DNA of 64,000 nucleotides, taken from Billgrantia campisalis (GTDB taxonomy: Bacteria; Pseudomonadota; Gammaproteobacteria; Pseudomonadales; Halomonadaceae). A program made the position numbers and the translations under genes. Location: contig NZ_JABFUC010000006.1 of assembly GCF_022341425.1 (NCBI RefSeq), positions 1-64,000 of the forward strand. Reading direction: 5' to 3'. Shown here in pieces: positions 43,365 through 53,382 of the stretch. How positions within the stretch are numbered: position 1 is the stretch's first letter; each line of letters starts with the position of its first letter. The notes below the pieces were generated by a model, which saw only the letters and a program-made list of their open reading frames with translations, did not search any database and was not told the DNA's origin.

Positions 43365-44609
43365 ATGATGCTAGACCGCCTGCCACTGCTGATCGGGCTG
43401 CGCTATGTGCGCGCCAAACGCCGTAACCACTTTATCTCCTTCATCTCGTTGACCTCCATGCTGGGGCTGATGCTCGGCGTGGCGGTGCTGATCCTGGTGC
43501 TGTCGGTGATGAACGGCTTCGATCACGAGCTGCGCACCCGAATTCTCGGGATGGTGCCGCACGCCAAGATCGAGTCGCGAACCGGCCTGGTGGAGTGGGA
43601 GGCCCTGGCCGAGCAGCTCACCCAGCGCGAGCGGGTGATCGGCGCGGCGCCCTACATCCAGCAGCAGGGCATGTTCTCGGTGGCGGGACGCAACGAGGGG
43701 GCCATGGTCAACGGCATCCATCCCGAGTGGGAGGATCGCGTCTCGATCATCGGCCAGCATATGCGCCAGGGTAGCCTGGACGATCTGGTGCCGGGCGAAT
43801 GGAATGTGGTGCTGGGTTCCATGTTGGCGCGCCATCTGGGCGTTGGTGTCGGCGACCGGGTCACGCTGCTGGTGCCCGAGGCCTCGATTACCCCGGCGGG
43901 GGTCTTCCCGCGGCTCAAGCGCTTCACGGTCAGCGGGATCTTCAGCGTTGGCGCCGACCTCGATGCCAATCTGGCCTATGCCAACCTCGAGGACATGCAG
44001 ACCCTGGCGCGCCTGGGCGACGCCGTGGGAGGGCTGCGCCTCGAGCTCGACGACCTCTTCGCCGCGGCCAGCGAGACCCGGGCCATCGTCAACGAGCTGG
44101 GGCCGGGCTATCGCGGCGTGGACTGGACCTTCTCGCATGGCAACCTCTTCCAGGCGATCCAGATGGAGAAGCGCATGATCGGTCTGCTGCTCACGGTGAT
44201 CATCGCGGTGGCGGCCTTCAACATCGTCTCGACCCTGGTGATGGTGGTCACCGACAAGCACGCCGATATCGCCATCCTGCGCACCATCGGGGCCACGCCG
44301 CGCTCGATCATGGGCATCTTCATGGTGCAGGGCATGGCGATCGGGGTGATCGGTATCGCCGTGGGGGTGGGGCTTGGCATACTGCTGGCGTTGACCATCT
44401 CGGATCTGATCGGCTGGGTGGAGTCAGCGCTGGGGATCCAGTTCCTGGATGCCGGCGTGTATTTCATCAGCGACCTGCCGTCCCGGCTGCACTGGGAGGA
44501 CGTGCGCAATATCGTCGCCGCCGCCTTCGGCCTGACCTTCCTCTCGACCCTCTATCCCGCCTGGCGAGCGGCGCGGGTCCAGCCTGCCGAGGTGCTGCGC
44601 TATGAATGA
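43365..44609 (+). CDS. lolC: Lipoprotein-releasing ABC permease (LolC/LolE/LolF family)
   Basis: A 414-residue permease with an N-terminal helix (NHFISFISLTSMLGLMLGVAVLILVLS in two halves), a large periplasmic domain (about residues 50-270) and three C-terminal helices with the FtsX-type pattern. With LolD it lifts lipoproteins from the inner membrane to LolA. Only one permease gene is beside lolD, so this may be a LolF-type permease working as a homodimer rather than a LolC/LolE pair. The ATG at 43365 has AAGGAACGCC upstream; 43368 is also possible. Confidence 0.92.
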   Translation: MMLDRLPLLIGLRYVRAKRRNHFISFISLTSMLGLMLGVAVLILVLSVMNGFDHELRTRILGMVPHAKIESRTGLVEWEALAEQLTQRERVIGAAPYIQQQGMFSVAGRNEGAMVNGIHPEWEDRVSIIGQHMRQGSLDDLVPGEWNVVLGSMLARHLGVGVGDRVTLLVPEASITPAGVFPRLKRFTVSGIFSVGADLDANLAYANLEDMQTLARLGDAVGGLRLELDDLFAAASETRAIVNELGPGYRGVDWTFSHGNLFQAIQMEKRMIGLLLTVIIAVAAFNIVSTLVMVVTDKHADIAILRTIGATPRSIMGIFMVQGMAIGVIGIAVGVGLGILLALTISDLIGWVESALGIQFLDAGVYFISDLPSRLHWEDVRNIVAAAFGLTFLSTLYPAWRAARVQPAEVLRYE

Positions 44610-44637
44610 TTCGGCTACCGTCAACCAGGAGAGCGCC

Positions 44638-45351
44638 ATGAGCCAAGCGACAGGCCCCAGCGGCAAGGTGATGTTGGCGTGCCACGATCTGACGCGGATC
44701 TACCGCGAGGGGCCCCAGGACGTCACCGTGCTCGACGGCCTCTCCCTGGAGGTGCGCGCCGGCGAGCGGGTCGCCATCGTCGGCAGCTCCGGCTCCGGCA
44801 AGACCACCCTGCTCAATCTGCTGGGGGGGCTGGACCGGCCCAGCCGCGGGGAGGTGCTCATCGCCGGAGAGTCATTGCTGGCGCTCGGCGAAGCCGCCCT
44901 GGGGCGCTTTCGCAACCGACACATCGGCTTCGTCTACCAGTTCCATCATCTGCTGGCCGAGTTCACCGCCCTGGAGAACGCCGCGCTGCCGTTGATCGTG
45001 CGCGGTCAGCGCAAGAAGGCGGCGGAGAGTCGGGCCCGGGAGCTGCTGGCCAAGGTGGGCATCGCCGAGCGCGCCGCCCACAAGCCCGGTGAGCTCTCCG
45101 GCGGCGAGCGTCAGCGGGTGGCGATCGCACGGGCACTGGTCACCGACCCGAGCCTGGTGCTGATGGACGAGCCCACCGGCAACCTGGATCAGGCCACCGC
45201 CGCGAGCATTCTCGCGCTGATGGACGACCTGGCCCGCACCACCGCCTGCGCCTTCGTGGTGGTCACCCACGACCCCGCCGTGGCCGCCCACCAGGACCGC
45301 GTGATGCGCCTGGACGGCGGACGCCTGAACGAGCAGATCGAGCCCGCCTGA
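44638..45351 (+). CDS. lolD: Lipoprotein-releasing system ATPase LolD
   Basis: A 237-residue ABC ATPase: Walker A GSSGSGKTT, the LolD-typical FVYQFHHLLAEFTALENAALPL, signature LSGGERQRVAIARAL and Walker B LVLMDEPTGNLD. I chose ATG 44638, with AGGAG six bases upstream, because it gives a length close to E. coli LolD; ATG 44602, overlapping the permease gene by eight bases, would add 12 residues. Operon with the permease gene before it. Confidence 0.95.
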   Translation: MSQATGPSGKVMLACHDLTRIYREGPQDVTVLDGLSLEVRAGERVAIVGSSGSGKTTLLNLLGGLDRPSRGEVLIAGESLLALGEAALGRFRNRHIGFVYQFHHLLAEFTALENAALPLIVRGQRKKAAESRARELLAKVGIAERAAHKPGELSGGERQRVAIARALVTDPSLVLMDEPTGNLDQATAASILALMDDLARTTACAFVVVTHDPAVAAHQDRVMRLDGGRLNEQIEPA

Positions 45352-45373
45352 GCGCCCCGGCCGCGGGCCGGGG

Positions 45374-45913
45374 TCACTTCTCGAGCTGTCCTCGCCGGAT
45401 ACGGCGCTGCAGGTTGCGCCGTTTCCAGCTGCGCGATACCTGCCAGCGCCAGATCAGGCGAATCACCACGTTGCCAAGGATGCCCGCGATGATCGCCGAG
45501 GCGACCGAGCCGACCGCCAGGACCGGCAGGAGGTCGGCCATCTGCTCGGCGATCCAGCGCGTCGAGACCCGCTCCGGCGCCTCGCGGGCCGGGGTCTGCA
45601 TCAGCCAGGCGCCGAGCCGGTAGTTGCCGTAGAAGATCAGTGGCATGGTCAGCGGGTTGGTGATCCACACCAGTCCCACCGACAGCGGCAGGTTGCAGCG
45701 CAGCAGCCAGGCGCCGAAGGCGGCCACCACCATCTGGAAGGGGATCGGCAGCATGGCGCTGAACAGCCCCACCGAGAAGGCGTTGGCGACGCTGCGCCGC
45801 GAGAGTATCCACAGGCCGGGGTCGGCGATCAGGCGGCTCATGAAGCGCAGGGAGCGCTGGCGCCTGAGCGTCTCGGGCTTGGGCATGTAGCGCTGCAGGA
45901 ATCGGCGCGGCAT
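45374..45913 (-). CDS. DUF2062 membrane protein
   Basis: A 179-residue inner-membrane protein of the DUF2062 family with about three hydrophobic segments and positively charged ends. The conserved core is FSVGLFSAMLPIPFQMVVAA and NPLTMPLIFYGNYRLG. Function unknown in general. It converges on lolD and is divergent from comEC, an arrangement also seen in relatives. Confidence 0.88.
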   Translation of the reverse strand: MPRRFLQRYMPKPETLRRQRSLRFMSRLIADPGLWILSRRSVANAFSVGLFSAMLPIPFQMVVAAFGAWLLRCNLPLSVGLVWITNPLTMPLIFYGNYRLGAWLMQTPAREAPERVSTRWIAEQMADLLPVLAVGSVASAIIAGILGNVVIRLIWRWQVSRSWKRRNLQRRIRRGQLEK

Positions 45914-46075
45914 GTCGACTTGGCTCGCTGCTTGAAGACCGGGCTATTATCCATGGAAGGCGAGGGTGTCGCCATGCCGTTGGCATGAATACGACGGACG
46001 CCGCAGGCGATGCCAGGGAGAGCTTGCCGTCGTTCCAGTGCGCTCGGGCGGCGGCCGCTGGGCAAGGGAGTGCGT

Positions 46076-48361
46076 ATGGGGGTGGCGATACCGCTGGCGC
46101 TGGCGAGCCTTGGCGGCGTGGCGCTGGGCTGGCTGGCGCCGCCGGGGGTGGTGGAGGCCTGGGGGCTTGCGCTGCTGGGCTTCGCCGCGGCGGGGCGCTG
46201 GCGACAGCTGGGCCTGGTCGCGGTGGTGGCGCTGACGGCGGGACAGCTGCTGCTGGCCCGGGGGGCTGACCTGCCGGACGGCCTGCTGCGCGCCGATCTG
46301 GCGGTGGAGGGCCGGCTGGAGTCGGTGGCGACGCAGGGGGCGCTGACGCGACTGCTGTTGCGAGTCGACGACTGCCGCCCGCTGGCACCCGGCCGGCTGC
46401 CCTGTGACGACCTGCGCCGCATTCGTATCAGTCACTTCCAGGCCCCGCCCATGCAGCCCGGCGAGCGCTGGGCGCTGACCGTGCGGCTGCGGCCTCCGGC
46501 GGGCTTCGCCAACCCCGGCGCCTTCGACTACCGCGCCTGGCTATGGCGCGAAGGCATCCAGGCCACCGGCTACGTGCGTGACGAGCCGTCACCGAAAAGG
46601 CTGGCGGCCCCGGGGGCCTCGCCGCGGCGTCTGGCACTGACCCATCTCCACGAACGCGATCTGTCGCCGACGGCCTACCGCTGGCTGGCGGCGCTGACCC
46701 TGGGCGCCGGCGAGCGTCTCGAGCGCGAGGACTGGGATCTGCTCAATGCCAGTGGCACGACCCACCTGATGGTGATCTCGGGGCTGCACGTGGGCCTGGT
46801 GGCCGCCTTCACCCTGCTGGTGACGCGCGGCGTGGCCCGGCTAGTGACGCCCGGCCGCTGGCGCCTGGCGACCTGGCCCTGGTGGCTGGCCGGTGCCGCG
46901 GCCATCGGCTACGCCTGGCTGTCGGGGCTCCAGCCGCCGGCCATGCGCGCCATGCTCATGACCCTGGTGGGGCTGTGGGTGGCCAGCGGGCGCCACGCCC
47001 CTGGGCCCTGGCAGGCCTGGTGGCTGGCGCTGGGGCTGGTGGTGCTGGTCGATCCGCTGTCGGTGTGGCGACCGGGGCTATGGCTCTCCTTCGTGGCGGT
47101 GGCGCTACTGATCCTGATCTGGCAGGGGCGTGCGCGGCCGCGGGGTGTGGGCGGCTGGGTCTGGGCCCTGGTGCGCACTCAGCTGCTGCTGGCACCCTTG
47201 ATGGCGGCCGCCGTGCTGCTGGCCTTCGCCCGGCTGGCGCCGGCCGCACCGCTGGTCAACCTGGTGGCGGTGCCGCTGGTCAGCTCGCTGCTGGTGCCGC
47301 TGGGGTTGGCGGGATGGCTGCTGGCGCCGCTGCCACCCCTGTCGGCGCTGTGCTGGTGGCTCTTCGAGCGCCTCGCCCTGGCGTTGATCGCGCTGCTCGA
47401 GTTCGCCGTGAGCTGGCTGCCGCCCTGGTGGCCCGTACCGGAGACAGTGCTGCCGCTGGCGCTGATGCTGGGCCTCGTGGCGCTACTCTGGGCGCTGCCC
47501 GGGCTGGTGGCGGGGCTGCGCCTCGGCGGCAGTGCCTTGCTGGCGCTGGCCATGCTGACCCTGGCGCCCCCCGAGCCGGAGCCCGGTGCGCTGCGGGTTC
47601 GAGTGCAGGACGTGGGGCAGGGGCAACTGGTGGAGCTGCGCAGCGCCGGCTATCGGCTGCTCTACGATACCGGGCCGCGCTACCGCTCCGGCTTTGCGCC
47701 GCTGGCGTCGCTGTGGCCGGCGGGGCAGCGTTTCGATACGGTGCTGGTCAGCCATGACGACCTCGACCATGCCGGCGGCGTGCCGCTGTTGGCCGAACAG
47801 CACCGTGTCGGCGAGTTTCTGGCCCCGCCGGGCGAGTCGATCGGCGTACCCTTCGCGCCTTGCCTTCGCGGCCAGCGCTGGGAGCGCGACGGGGTCCGCT
47901 ACCGGGTGCTGTGGCCGCCCCGGGACACCGCCGAGCTTTCCAGTAACGACCGCTCCTGTGTGCTGGAAGTGACCGCCGGCGAGCATCGCCTGCTGATCAC
48001 CGGCGACGTGGGCCGCCGGATCGAGCGGGCCTTCCTGCTGGATGTCGAGAGGCCTCTCACCGCGCTGGTCGCCGGCCACCACGGCAGCCGTACCAGCTCG
48101 GGTCCGCAGCTGGTGCAGCGACTCTCGCCCGAGCACGTGATCTACAGCGCCGGCCGCCACAATGCCTTCGGCCACCCCCACGCCGAGGTGGTGCGACGCT
48201 TCCGACGCGCCGGGAGCTGTCAGTGGAGCACCGCCGAGGATGGCGCGGTGACCCTGTGGCTGGGCGGCGACGGCAAGATCACCCCGACCACCGCGCGTGC
48301 GGCCCCCTGGCGCCGCAGCGGTGTCGAAGGGGGGTGCCATGCGGTAGAATCGCCCCACTGA
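46076..48361 (+). CDS. comEC: DNA internalisation protein ComEC/Rec2
   Basis: A 761-residue polytopic membrane protein. N-terminal helices, an OB-like domain (residues ~70-170), the Competence membrane domain with VISGLHVGLVAAF, and a C-terminal metallo-beta-lactamase domain with SHDDLDHAGG, LLITGDVG and GHHGSRTSSG. ComEC forms the inner-membrane channel for incoming single-stranded DNA. The ATG at 46076 has AAGGGAG five bases upstream. The full set of motifs argues for a working uptake protein. Confidence 0.94.
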   Translation: MGVAIPLALASLGGVALGWLAPPGVVEAWGLALLGFAAAGRWRQLGLVAVVALTAGQLLLARGADLPDGLLRADLAVEGRLESVATQGALTRLLLRVDDCRPLAPGRLPCDDLRRIRISHFQAPPMQPGERWALTVRLRPPAGFANPGAFDYRAWLWREGIQATGYVRDEPSPKRLAAPGASPRRLALTHLHERDLSPTAYRWLAALTLGAGERLEREDWDLLNASGTTHLMVISGLHVGLVAAFTLLVTRGVARLVTPGRWRLATWPWWLAGAAAIGYAWLSGLQPPAMRAMLMTLVGLWVASGRHAPGPWQAWWLALGLVVLVDPLSVWRPGLWLSFVAVALLILIWQGRARPRGVGGWVWALVRTQLLLAPLMAAAVLLAFARLAPAAPLVNLVAVPLVSSLLVPLGLAGWLLAPLPPLSALCWWLFERLALALIALLEFAVSWLPPWWPVPETVLPLALMLGLVALLWALPGLVAGLRLGGSALLALAMLTLAPPEPEPGALRVRVQDVGQGQLVELRSAGYRLLYDTGPRYRSGFAPLASLWPAGQRFDTVLVSHDDLDHAGGVPLLAEQHRVGEFLAPPGESIGVPFAPCLRGQRWERDGVRYRVLWPPRDTAELSSNDRSCVLEVTAGEHRLLITGDVGRRIERAFLLDVERPLTALVAGHHGSRTSSGPQLVQRLSPEHVIYSAGRHNAFGHPHAEVVRRFRRAGSCQWSTAEDGAVTLWLGGDGKITPTTARAAPWRRSGVEGGCHAVESPH

Positions 48362-48405
48362 TGGCCAGCCTGGATGCCGTCCGGGCCGCGTAAGGAGAGG
48401 TGAGG

Positions 48406-49119
48406 ATGGACGTGATGGACGCGCTCGTCGCCGGGGGATGGCTGATGCTGCCGCTGCTCGGCTGCTCGCTGGTGGCCACGGTGATCGTCATCGAGCGCCT
48501 GTGGACCCTGCGTGCCAAGCGCATCGCCCCCTACGGCCTGGGCCAGGAGGTCTGCGGCCTGGTGGTGCGTGGCCAGGTCAATCTCTACTGGCTGGAGGCC
48601 CACTCGCCGCTGGGAGGGGTGCTGGCCGCCGGGCTGCGCAACGCGCGGCTGGGTCATGAGCAGGTGCGCGCCCGGCTACAGGAGGCCGCCACCGCGGTGA
48701 TCCACGACATGGAGCGCTTCCTCAGCCCGCTCGGCACCATCGCCGCCATCACTCCGCTGATCGGCCTGCTGGGCACGGTGGTGGGCATGATCGAGGTGTT
48801 CTCGGTGATCGTCGCCGGCGATGGGGCGAGCCGCACCGCCGACCTGGCCGGCGGGATTTCGCGGGCCCTGGTGACCACTGCCGCCGGCCTCACCGTGGCC
48901 ATCCCGGCGCTGATGTTTCACCGCTACTTCCAGCGCCGGGTCGAGGACATCACCGTGCGCATGGAGGAGCAGGCCGGCCAGGTGGTGGAGTTTCTCGCCC
49001 ACTATCAGGGCGAGCTGGGCTTTGCCGAAGGGCAGGAGGGCGAGCGCCGCGGCGCCAGGACCGATGACGACCGGCGCGAGGCCGACGGGCGCATCGCGCC
49101 GGAGGTGAAGCGCTCGTGA
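48406..49119 (+). CDS. exbB: ExbB/TolQ/MotA-family proton channel subunit
   Basis: A 237-residue protein with three hydrophobic segments: MLPLLGCSLVATVIVIERLW, TIAAITPLIGLLGTVVGMIE, and ALVTTAAGLTVAIPALMFH. These contain the conserved ExbB pattern. It forms with the next gene's product a motor that uses the proton gradient. No tonB or receptor is nearby, so the energised partner is unknown. RBS AAGGAGAGGTGAGG. It starts an operon that continues through murB. Confidence 0.92.
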   Translation: MDVMDALVAGGWLMLPLLGCSLVATVIVIERLWTLRAKRIAPYGLGQEVCGLVVRGQVNLYWLEAHSPLGGVLAAGLRNARLGHEQVRARLQEAATAVIHDMERFLSPLGTIAAITPLIGLLGTVVGMIEVFSVIVAGDGASRTADLAGGISRALVTTAAGLTVAIPALMFHRYFQRRVEDITVRMEEQAGQVVEFLAHYQGELGFAEGQEGERRGARTDDDRREADGRIAPEVKRS

Positions 49120-49544
49120 GGTTCGTGCGTCGGCGCCGCGACCCGGTGGAGGTCAACCTCACGCCGCTGATCGACGTCGTCTTCCTGCTGCTGATCTTTT
49201 TCATGGTCTCCACCACCTTCGAGACCCGCCAGGCGCTGGAGCTCACCCTGCCGGAGAGCGTTACCGGCACCGACCTGGAGCGCTCGCCGGTGACCCTGGT
49301 GGTCACCGAGCAGGGGGGCTATCGGCTCGGGGAGCGTGAACTTGCCGCCGCGGGTCTGGGCGAGGCGCTGGCGGCCGAGGCCGACCTGGCCCGCCAGCAC
49401 GGGCTGGTGGTGGAAGCCGATGCCCGCGCCGCCCATGCCGACGTGGTCAGGGCGCTCGACCAAGCGGGCGCGCTGGGCATTCAGCGGGTACGCATCGCCA
49501 CCCGGGAGGCTTCGCCGCCACCGCAGCCAACGGAGACACCGTGA
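49116..49544 (+). CDS. exbD: ExbD/TolR-family biopolymer transport subunit
   Basis: A 142-residue protein with the single N-terminal helix VNLTPLIDVVFLLLIFFMV, whose Asp is the proton carrier, and a periplasmic domain. The GTG start overlaps the exbB stop (GTGA), and its own stop overlaps the msbA start. It is the usual partner of ExbB. Confidence 0.92.
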   Translation: MRFVRRRRDPVEVNLTPLIDVVFLLLIFFMVSTTFETRQALELTLPESVTGTDLERSPVTLVVTEQGGYRLGERELAAAGLGEALAAEADLARQHGLVVEADARAAHADVVRALDQAGALGIQRVRIATREASPPPQPTETP

Positions 49545-51289
49545 CTCAAGACGGCAACCAACACTCGGGCTGGACGCTCTACCGGCGCCTGCTGGGCTAT
49601 GTGAAACCCCACTGGGTTTCCTTCCTGCTGGCGATTCTCGGCTATACCATTTATGCCGCCTCCAGTACCGCCCTGGCAGAGATGATGAAGCGCCTGATCG
49701 ACGGCATACAGGACCCCACCGCCAGCTTTCGGCTCTTTCTGCCGATGTTCGTGGTGGGCATGTTCGCCGCCCGGGGGCTGGGCACCTTTCTCGGCACCTA
49801 CTTCATGAGCAACGTGGCGCGCAACGTGGTCCATGCGCTGCGCTGCAACGTCTTCGATCATATGCTGCACCTGCCGGGACGCTTCTTCGATGCCCACTCC
49901 AGCGGCCATCTCATCTCCCGGGTCACCTATCACGTGGAGCAGGTCACCGGCGCGGCCACCAAGGCGGTGACCATCGTGCTGCGCGAGGGGCTCTTCGTGC
50001 TGGGCCTGCTGGCCTACCTGCTGTGGACCAACTGGATGCTGACGCTGCTGTTCGTAGCGGTGACCCCGCTGATCGGCGGCGTGGTCAGCTATGCCAGCAA
50101 GCGCTTCCGGCGCATCTCGCGGCGCATTCAGCACTCCATGGGTGACGTCACCCACGTGGCCTCCGAGGCGCTGACCGGCTACCGAGTGGTGCGCACACAC
50201 GGCGCCGAGGCCTTCGAAAAGGCCCGCTTCGCCGCGGCCAGCGACTACAACCGCCAGCAGAGCATGAAGGAGGCGCTGACCAAGGCGATCAGTACCCCGG
50301 TGATCCAGCTGCTGGTGGCGCTGTCGCTGGCGGTGCTGGTGTGGCTGGCGATGTCGCCGGCGCTGATGGCGGACATGACCCCGGGGGAGTTCGTGGCCTT
50401 CATCACGGCGGCCTCGCTGATGGCCAAGCCGGTGCGCCAGCTCACCGAGGTCAACAGCGAGATCCAGAAGGGGATCGCCGCCTCCGCCGAGCTGTTCGGC
50501 CTGCTCGAAGTGCCCGCCGAGCCCGATGAGGGCAGCGTGGAGCCGGGACGCCTGAAAGGCCGGGTGGTCTTCGAGGGCGTGCACTTCCGCTACGGTGACA
50601 ATCAGCCCGAGGTGCTCAGAGGGATCAACCTGAACGTGCAGGCCGGGGAGATGATCGCCATCGTCGGCCGCTCGGGAAGCGGCAAGTCGACCCTGGTGGG
50701 CCTGCTGCCGCGTTTCTACCGCCCCACCCAGGGGCGGCTGCTGATCGATAACGTGCCGCTGGACGACTACCGCCTGGCCCCGCTACGTCGCCAGATCGCC
50801 CTGGTCTCCCAGCAGGTCACTCTGTTCAATGCCAGCATTGCCGACAACATCGCCTACGGCGAGCCCGACGCCGATCCGGCGGCGGTGGAAGCGGCCGCCC
50901 GGGCCGCCCACGCTCATGAGTTCATCGAGCCGCTGCCCGAGGGCTATGACACGGTGGTGGGGGATAACGGGGTGATGCTCTCCGGCGGCCAGCGCCAGCG
51001 CCTGGCCATCGCCCGGGCGATCTTCAAGGACGCGCCGCTGCTGATTCTCGACGAGGCCACCTCGGCTCTGGATACCGAGTCGGAGCGCTATATCCAGGCG
51101 GCCCTGGAAGAGGTATGCCGCGGTCGTACCACCTTCGTCATCGCTCATCGGCTCTCCACCATCGAGCGCGCCGACCGCATCCTGGTCATGGAGCAGGGGC
51201 GGATCGTCGAGCAGGGCTCCCATGCCGAACTGTTGGCCCGCGACGGCGCCTATGCCGCCCTGCATCGACTGCAGTTCCAGGAGGCATGA
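49541..51289 (+). CDS. msbA: Lipid A export ABC transporter MsbA
   Basis: A 582-residue half-transporter: six-helix membrane domain (residues ~25-310; the family segment FFDAHSSGHLISRVTYHVEQV is recognisable in pieces) and nucleotide-binding domain with Walker A GRSGSGKST, signature LSGGQRQRLAIARA and Walker B ILDEATSALD. It flips lipid A core across the inner membrane. GTG start overlapping exbD. Being followed immediately by lpxK confirms the role. Confidence 0.94.
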   Translation: MTQDGNQHSGWTLYRRLLGYVKPHWVSFLLAILGYTIYAASSTALAEMMKRLIDGIQDPTASFRLFLPMFVVGMFAARGLGTFLGTYFMSNVARNVVHALRCNVFDHMLHLPGRFFDAHSSGHLISRVTYHVEQVTGAATKAVTIVLREGLFVLGLLAYLLWTNWMLTLLFVAVTPLIGGVVSYASKRFRRISRRIQHSMGDVTHVASEALTGYRVVRTHGAEAFEKARFAAASDYNRQQSMKEALTKAISTPVIQLLVALSLAVLVWLAMSPALMADMTPGEFVAFITAASLMAKPVRQLTEVNSEIQKGIAASAELFGLLEVPAEPDEGSVEPGRLKGRVVFEGVHFRYGDNQPEVLRGINLNVQAGEMIAIVGRSGSGKSTLVGLLPRFYRPTQGRLLIDNVPLDDYRLAPLRRQIALVSQQVTLFNASIADNIAYGEPDADPAAVEAAARAAHAHEFIEPLPEGYDTVVGDNGVMLSGGQRQRLAIARAIFKDAPLLILDEATSALDTESERYIQAALEEVCRGRTTFVIAHRLSTIERADRILVMEQGRIVEQGSHAELLARDGAYAALHRLQFQEA

Positions 51290-52302
51290 TGGGCCTCGGC
51301 GAGCGCTGGTTGGATGCCGCCTACCGCGGCGCTCCCTGGCTTGTGGCGCTGCGTCCCCTGGCCGCGCTCTACCGCCTGGCAGTGGCGCGCCGCGCCGCGG
51401 CCTACCGCGACGGGCGGCGCGAGGTGTGGCGGGCCGAGGTGCCGGTGATCGTGGTCGGCAACCTGACCCTGGGCGGTACCGGCAAGTCGCCGCTGGTGGC
51501 CTGGTTGGCGCGCTGGCTCAGCGAACATGGCTGGCGGCCGGGCATCGTCTCCCGCGGCTATGGCGGCAAGGGCGCCGACTACCCGCTGCGGGTGGCCGAG
51601 GACACCCCGGTGGTCCAGTGCGGCGACGAGCCGCGCATGCTGGCCCGTCAGACTGGCCTGCCGGTGGTGGTGGACCCGGACCGACCGCGCGGAGCGCGGA
51701 TGCTGCGCGAACTGGGCTGCGATATCCTGATCAGTGACGACGGCCTGCAGCACCTGGCGCTGGGGCGCGACATCGAACTGGTGGTGGTCGACGGCGCCCG
51801 CGGTTTCGGCAACGGACACTGCCTGCCCGCCGGGCCGCTGCGTGAGCCGCTGACGCGCCTGGCGCGGGTCGATGCACTGCTGATCAACGGCGAACCGGCC
51901 TTCCCCCCGCCCGAGGGCGCCTGGGGGTTTCGCCTGGCGCCGCGGTGCTGGCGCTCGCTGGCCGACGGCTCGGCGCATGGGCTTTCGCCGCCGCCGTTTG
52001 CGGGGTCGGTACACGCGGTGGCCGGCATCGGCAATCCGCGCCGCTTCTTCGCCACCCTGGAGGGGTTGGGCCTGGAGGTGATAGAGCATCCCTTCGCCGA
52101 TCATCACCCCTTCAGCGGCGGCGATCTCGATTTCGGCGATCAGCGGCCGGTGGTGATGACCGCCAAGGATGCCGAGAAGTGCCGAGACGTCGCGCCGGCC
52201 AATGGCTGGGTGCTGGAGGTGGAAGCCGAACCCGCCCCCGGCTTCGCGGCCTGGCTTAGCGGTCGCGTGGAGGCGTTGCGGCGGGCAGAAATGATTTCTT
52301 AG
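51289..52302 (+). CDS. lpxK: Tetraacyldisaccharide 4'-kinase LpxK
   Basis: A 337-residue lipid A kinase. P-loop [34 protein letters not shown], and [12 protein letters not shown] are all LpxK hallmarks. It phosphorylates the disaccharide precursor of lipid A. Two adjacent ATGs (51286, 51289) overlap the msbA stop; AGGAG is better spaced from 51289. Confidence 0.95.
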   Translation: MGLGERWLDAAYRGAPWLVALRPLAALYRLAVARRAAAYRDGRREVWRAEVPVIVVGNLTLGGTGKSPLVAWLARWLSEHGWRPGIVSRGYGGKGADYPLRVAEDTPVVQCGDEPRMLARQTGLPVVVDPDRPRGARMLRELGCDILISDDGLQHLALGRDIELVVVDGARGFGNGHCLPAGPLREPLTRLARVDALLINGEPAFPPPEGAWGFRLAPRCWRSLADGSAHGLSPPPFAGSVHAVAGIGNPRRFFATLEGLGLEVIEHPFADHHPFSGGDLDFGDQRPVVMTAKDAEKCRDVAPANGWVLEVEAEPAPGFAAWLSGRVEALRRAEMIS

Positions 52303-52358
52303 TGACCCCGCAGGCCCAAGCCGGCGGCGAACGATTCCCAGTGTGTGGAGGTGCAACG

Positions 52359-52568
52359 ATGGACAAGGAACTGCTGGCGATGCTGGTCTGCCCGCTGTGC
52401 AAGGGCAAGCTGAAGTACAACCGGGAGCGCCAGGAGCTGTGCTGCCATTATGACGGCCTGGCCTACCCGATTCGCGACGGCATTCCGGTGATGCTGCCCG
52501 AGGAGGCGCGCCAGATGGACGTCGACGAGAAGCTGCCGGCTTCGCCGGGGCGCACGGGCGAGCCATGA
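52359..52568 (+). CDS. ycaR: Trm112/YcaR-family small protein
   Basis: A 69-residue protein of the YcaR/Trm112 family, with [12 protein letters not shown] and the [15 protein letters not shown] end. The second CxxC of Trm112 is only partly kept (CC). It lies between lpxK and kdsB as in E. coli and Pseudomonas, and overlaps kdsB by four bases. Its role is uncertain. Confidence 0.92.
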   Translation: MDKELLAMLVCPLCKGKLKYNRERQELCCHYDGLAYPIRDGIPVMLPEEARQMDVDEKLPASPGRTGEP

Positions 52569-53380
52569 GCCGGGCGGCGGCAACAACCGACACGAACGCC
52601 TTTATCGCGGTGATTCCGGCGCGCTATGGCGCGTCGCGGCTGCCGGGCAAGCCGCTGCTCGACATTGGCGGTGCGCCGATGGTCGCCCATGTCTGGCGGC
52701 GGGCCTGCGAGAGCTCGGCCTCGCGGGTGGTGGTGGCCACCGATGACGCGCGCATCCGCGAGGCGCTGGCGCCATGGGGCGCCGAGGTGGTGATGACCCG
52801 CGCCGACCACCCCTCGGGCACCGATCGCCTGGCCGAAGTGGCCGAGCGGCTGGGCCTGGCCGACGAGGCGGTGCTGGTCAACGTCCAGGGCGACGAGCCG
52901 CTGATTCCCCCCGGCCTGATCGACCAGGTGGCGGCCCGGCTGTTCGACGACCCGGTGGCCTCCATCGCCACCCTGGCCGAACCGATCGCCGACGTCGAGT
53001 CGCTGTTCAATCCCAATGTGGTCAAGGTGGTCCGGGCGCACTCCGGCCGGGCGCTCTATTTCTCCCGCGCCCCCGTGCCCTGGGATAGAGAGGCCTGGGA
53101 CAGGGAGGCCTTGGCCACCCGGCCCGCGCGCCTCGAGGGCGATGCCTGGCTGCGCCATATCGGACTCTACGCCTATCGGGCCGGCTTTCTTTCCGACTAC
53201 CGCCGCTGGCCGCCATCGCCCCTGGAGCAGCGGGAGCAGCTGGAGCAGCTGCGCGCGCTGCACCACGGCCATGCCATCCAGGTGGCGCTGGCCAGCGAAC
53301 CCAATCCCGCCGGCGTCGATACGCTCGAGGACCTGGAGCGCGTGCGGGCGCTGTTGGGCACTATCAAGCGAGGAGGCTGA
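52565..53380 (+). CDS. kdsB: CMP-KDO synthetase KdsB
   Basis: A 271-residue cytidylyltransferase activating KDO for lipopolysaccharide. [16 protein letters not shown] is the nucleotide-binding start; [11 protein letters not shown] and HIGLYAYR are family motifs. The ATG overlaps the ycaR stop. Confidence 0.96.
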   Translation: MSRAAATTDTNAFIAVIPARYGASRLPGKPLLDIGGAPMVAHVWRRACESSASRVVVATDDARIREALAPWGAEVVMTRADHPSGTDRLAEVAERLGLADEAVLVNVQGDEPLIPPGLIDQVAARLFDDPVASIATLAEPIADVESLFNPNVVKVVRAHSGRALYFSRAPVPWDREAWDREALATRPARLEGDAWLRHIGLYAYRAGFLSDYRRWPPSPLEQREQLEQLRALHHGHAIQVALASEPNPAGVDTLEDLERVRALLGTIKRGG

Positions 53381-53382
53381 CC

